From contig JACRPA010000002.1 of NCBI GenBank assembly GCA_016214145.1, positions 310,001-374,000 of the forward strand: a stretch of DNA of 64,000 bases, in the 5' to 3' direction. This document shows, one piece after another, positions 63,542-64,000 of this stretch. Numbering within the stretch: the first letter of the stretch is position 1; each line of letters opens with the position of its first letter. The translations under genes and the position numbers were made by a program. The notes under the pieces are model-generated. The model saw nothing but the letters and a program-made list of their open reading frames with translations. It did no database searches and was not told the DNA's origin. The DNA is from Rhodocyclales bacterium (lineage in GTDB: Bacteria > Pseudomonadota > Gammaproteobacteria > Burkholderiales > Rhodocyclaceae).

Positions 63542-64000
63542 ATGAACACCCCCACCGACCTACAACACACCCCCATGATGCAGCAGTACCTGCGCCTCAA
63601 GGCGCAGTACCCGGAGCTGCTGCTGTTCTATCGCATGGGGGATTTCTACGAGCTGTTCTTCGACGATGCCGAGAAGGCCGCCCGCCTGCTCGGCATCACC
63701 CTGACCACGCGCGGCCAGTCGGCCGGCCGGCCGATACGCATGGCCGGCGTTCCCTACCACGCCGTCGAGCAGTACCTGGCGCGGCTGGTCAAGCTGGGCG
63801 AATCGGTGGTGATCTGCGAGCAGGTCGGCGACCCGGCCACCTCCAAAGGCCCGGTCGAGCGCGCCGTGGCGCGCATCGTCACGCCCGGCACCCTGACCGA
63901 CTCGGCGCTGCTCGACGACAAGTCCGACAGCCTGCTGCTGGCCCTGGCGCCGGAGAAGAACCTCGTCGGTCTCGCCTGGCTGAACCTCGCCAACGGCGAT
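63542..64000 (+). CDS. mutS: DNA mismatch repair protein MutS (5' part)
   Basis: Recognises mismatched bases and starts repair with MutL. 153 codons are visible from the ATG at 63542 ([20 protein letters not shown]). The mismatch-reading motif is in [20 protein letters not shown] (the F-x-E of MutS), followed by [20 protein letters not shown] and [20 protein letters not shown] from the N-terminal domain. The frame is open at the window edge; the ATPase domain lies beyond. Its promoter region is occupied by a MITE-like element. Confidence 0.96.
   Translation, partial: MNTPTDLQHTPMMQQYLRLKAQYPELLLFYRMGDFYELFFDDAEKAARLLGITLTTRGQSAGRPIRMAGVPYHAVEQYLARLVKLGESVVICEQVGDPATSKGPVERAVARIVTPGTLTDSALLDDKSDSLLLALAPEKNLVGLAWLNLANGD

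Overview
The window is high-GC DNA with dense, operon-like coding. Gene content and order (smc-zipA-ligA-galU-hpt, tsaB-rimI-uracil-DNA glycosylase, suhB/trmJ/cysE/iscR/iscS, a LysR gene beside alr and lplT) point to a betaproteobacterium, most like the Rhodocyclales and relatives. The species cannot be named from sequence alone. The left edge cuts iscS and the right edge cuts mutS.

Layout. 1-5.2 kb: Fe-S and cysteine block (iscS, a second cysteine desulfurase, iscR, cysE, trmJ) facing suhB; iscR has a strong sigma70-type promoter overlapped by two IscR-type boxes. 5.3-9 kb: accessory stretch with a RelBE/ParE-type toxin-antitoxin pair, a decayed locus, two small unknown proteins and three small lipoproteins. 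9-12.8 kb: SDR oxidoreductase, VOC protein, TfoX-N protein, alpha/beta hydrolase, Cu/Zn superoxide dismutase lipoprotein, and a DsrE/lipoyl-protein pair. 12.9-28.4 kb: an almost complete selenoprotein formate dehydrogenase island: tRNA-Sec, selB, selA, fdhE, fdoI, fdoH, fdoG with an in-frame UGA, then moaA, fdhD, mobA and moeA for molybdenum cofactor and enzyme maturation. A VapBC-like pair and a membrane protein sit inside it. selD is not in the window. fdoG has a sigma54-type promoter with tandem upstream repeats.

28.4-45.5 kb: GGDEF-EAL protein, rmuC, a large FtsX-type permease, radA, a membrane protein, alr, a LysR regulator, lplT, two TPM-domain proteins with LemA, uracil-DNA glycosylase, rimI, tsaB, a KTSC protein and three small exported proteins. 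45.6-64 kb: an OmpR/EnvZ-type two-component pair, a truncated-globin remnant, an AI-2E family permease, a cNMP-binding protein, a host-attachment-type protein, def, methylthioinosine phosphorylase, typA, hpt, galU, ligA, zipA, smc, queF, a Crp/Fnr regulator and the start of mutS behind a 274-bp MITE-like element.

The most unusual pattern is a dispersed 22-bp bipartite motif: CCGTA, exactly seven bases, then GACTGACTTT. It occurs about a dozen times, mostly inside unrelated genes, in more than one reading frame and mostly in one orientation. It resembles a DNA-uptake or architecture-type repeat and I do not recognise it. Several REP-like palindrome families are also scattered between genes.
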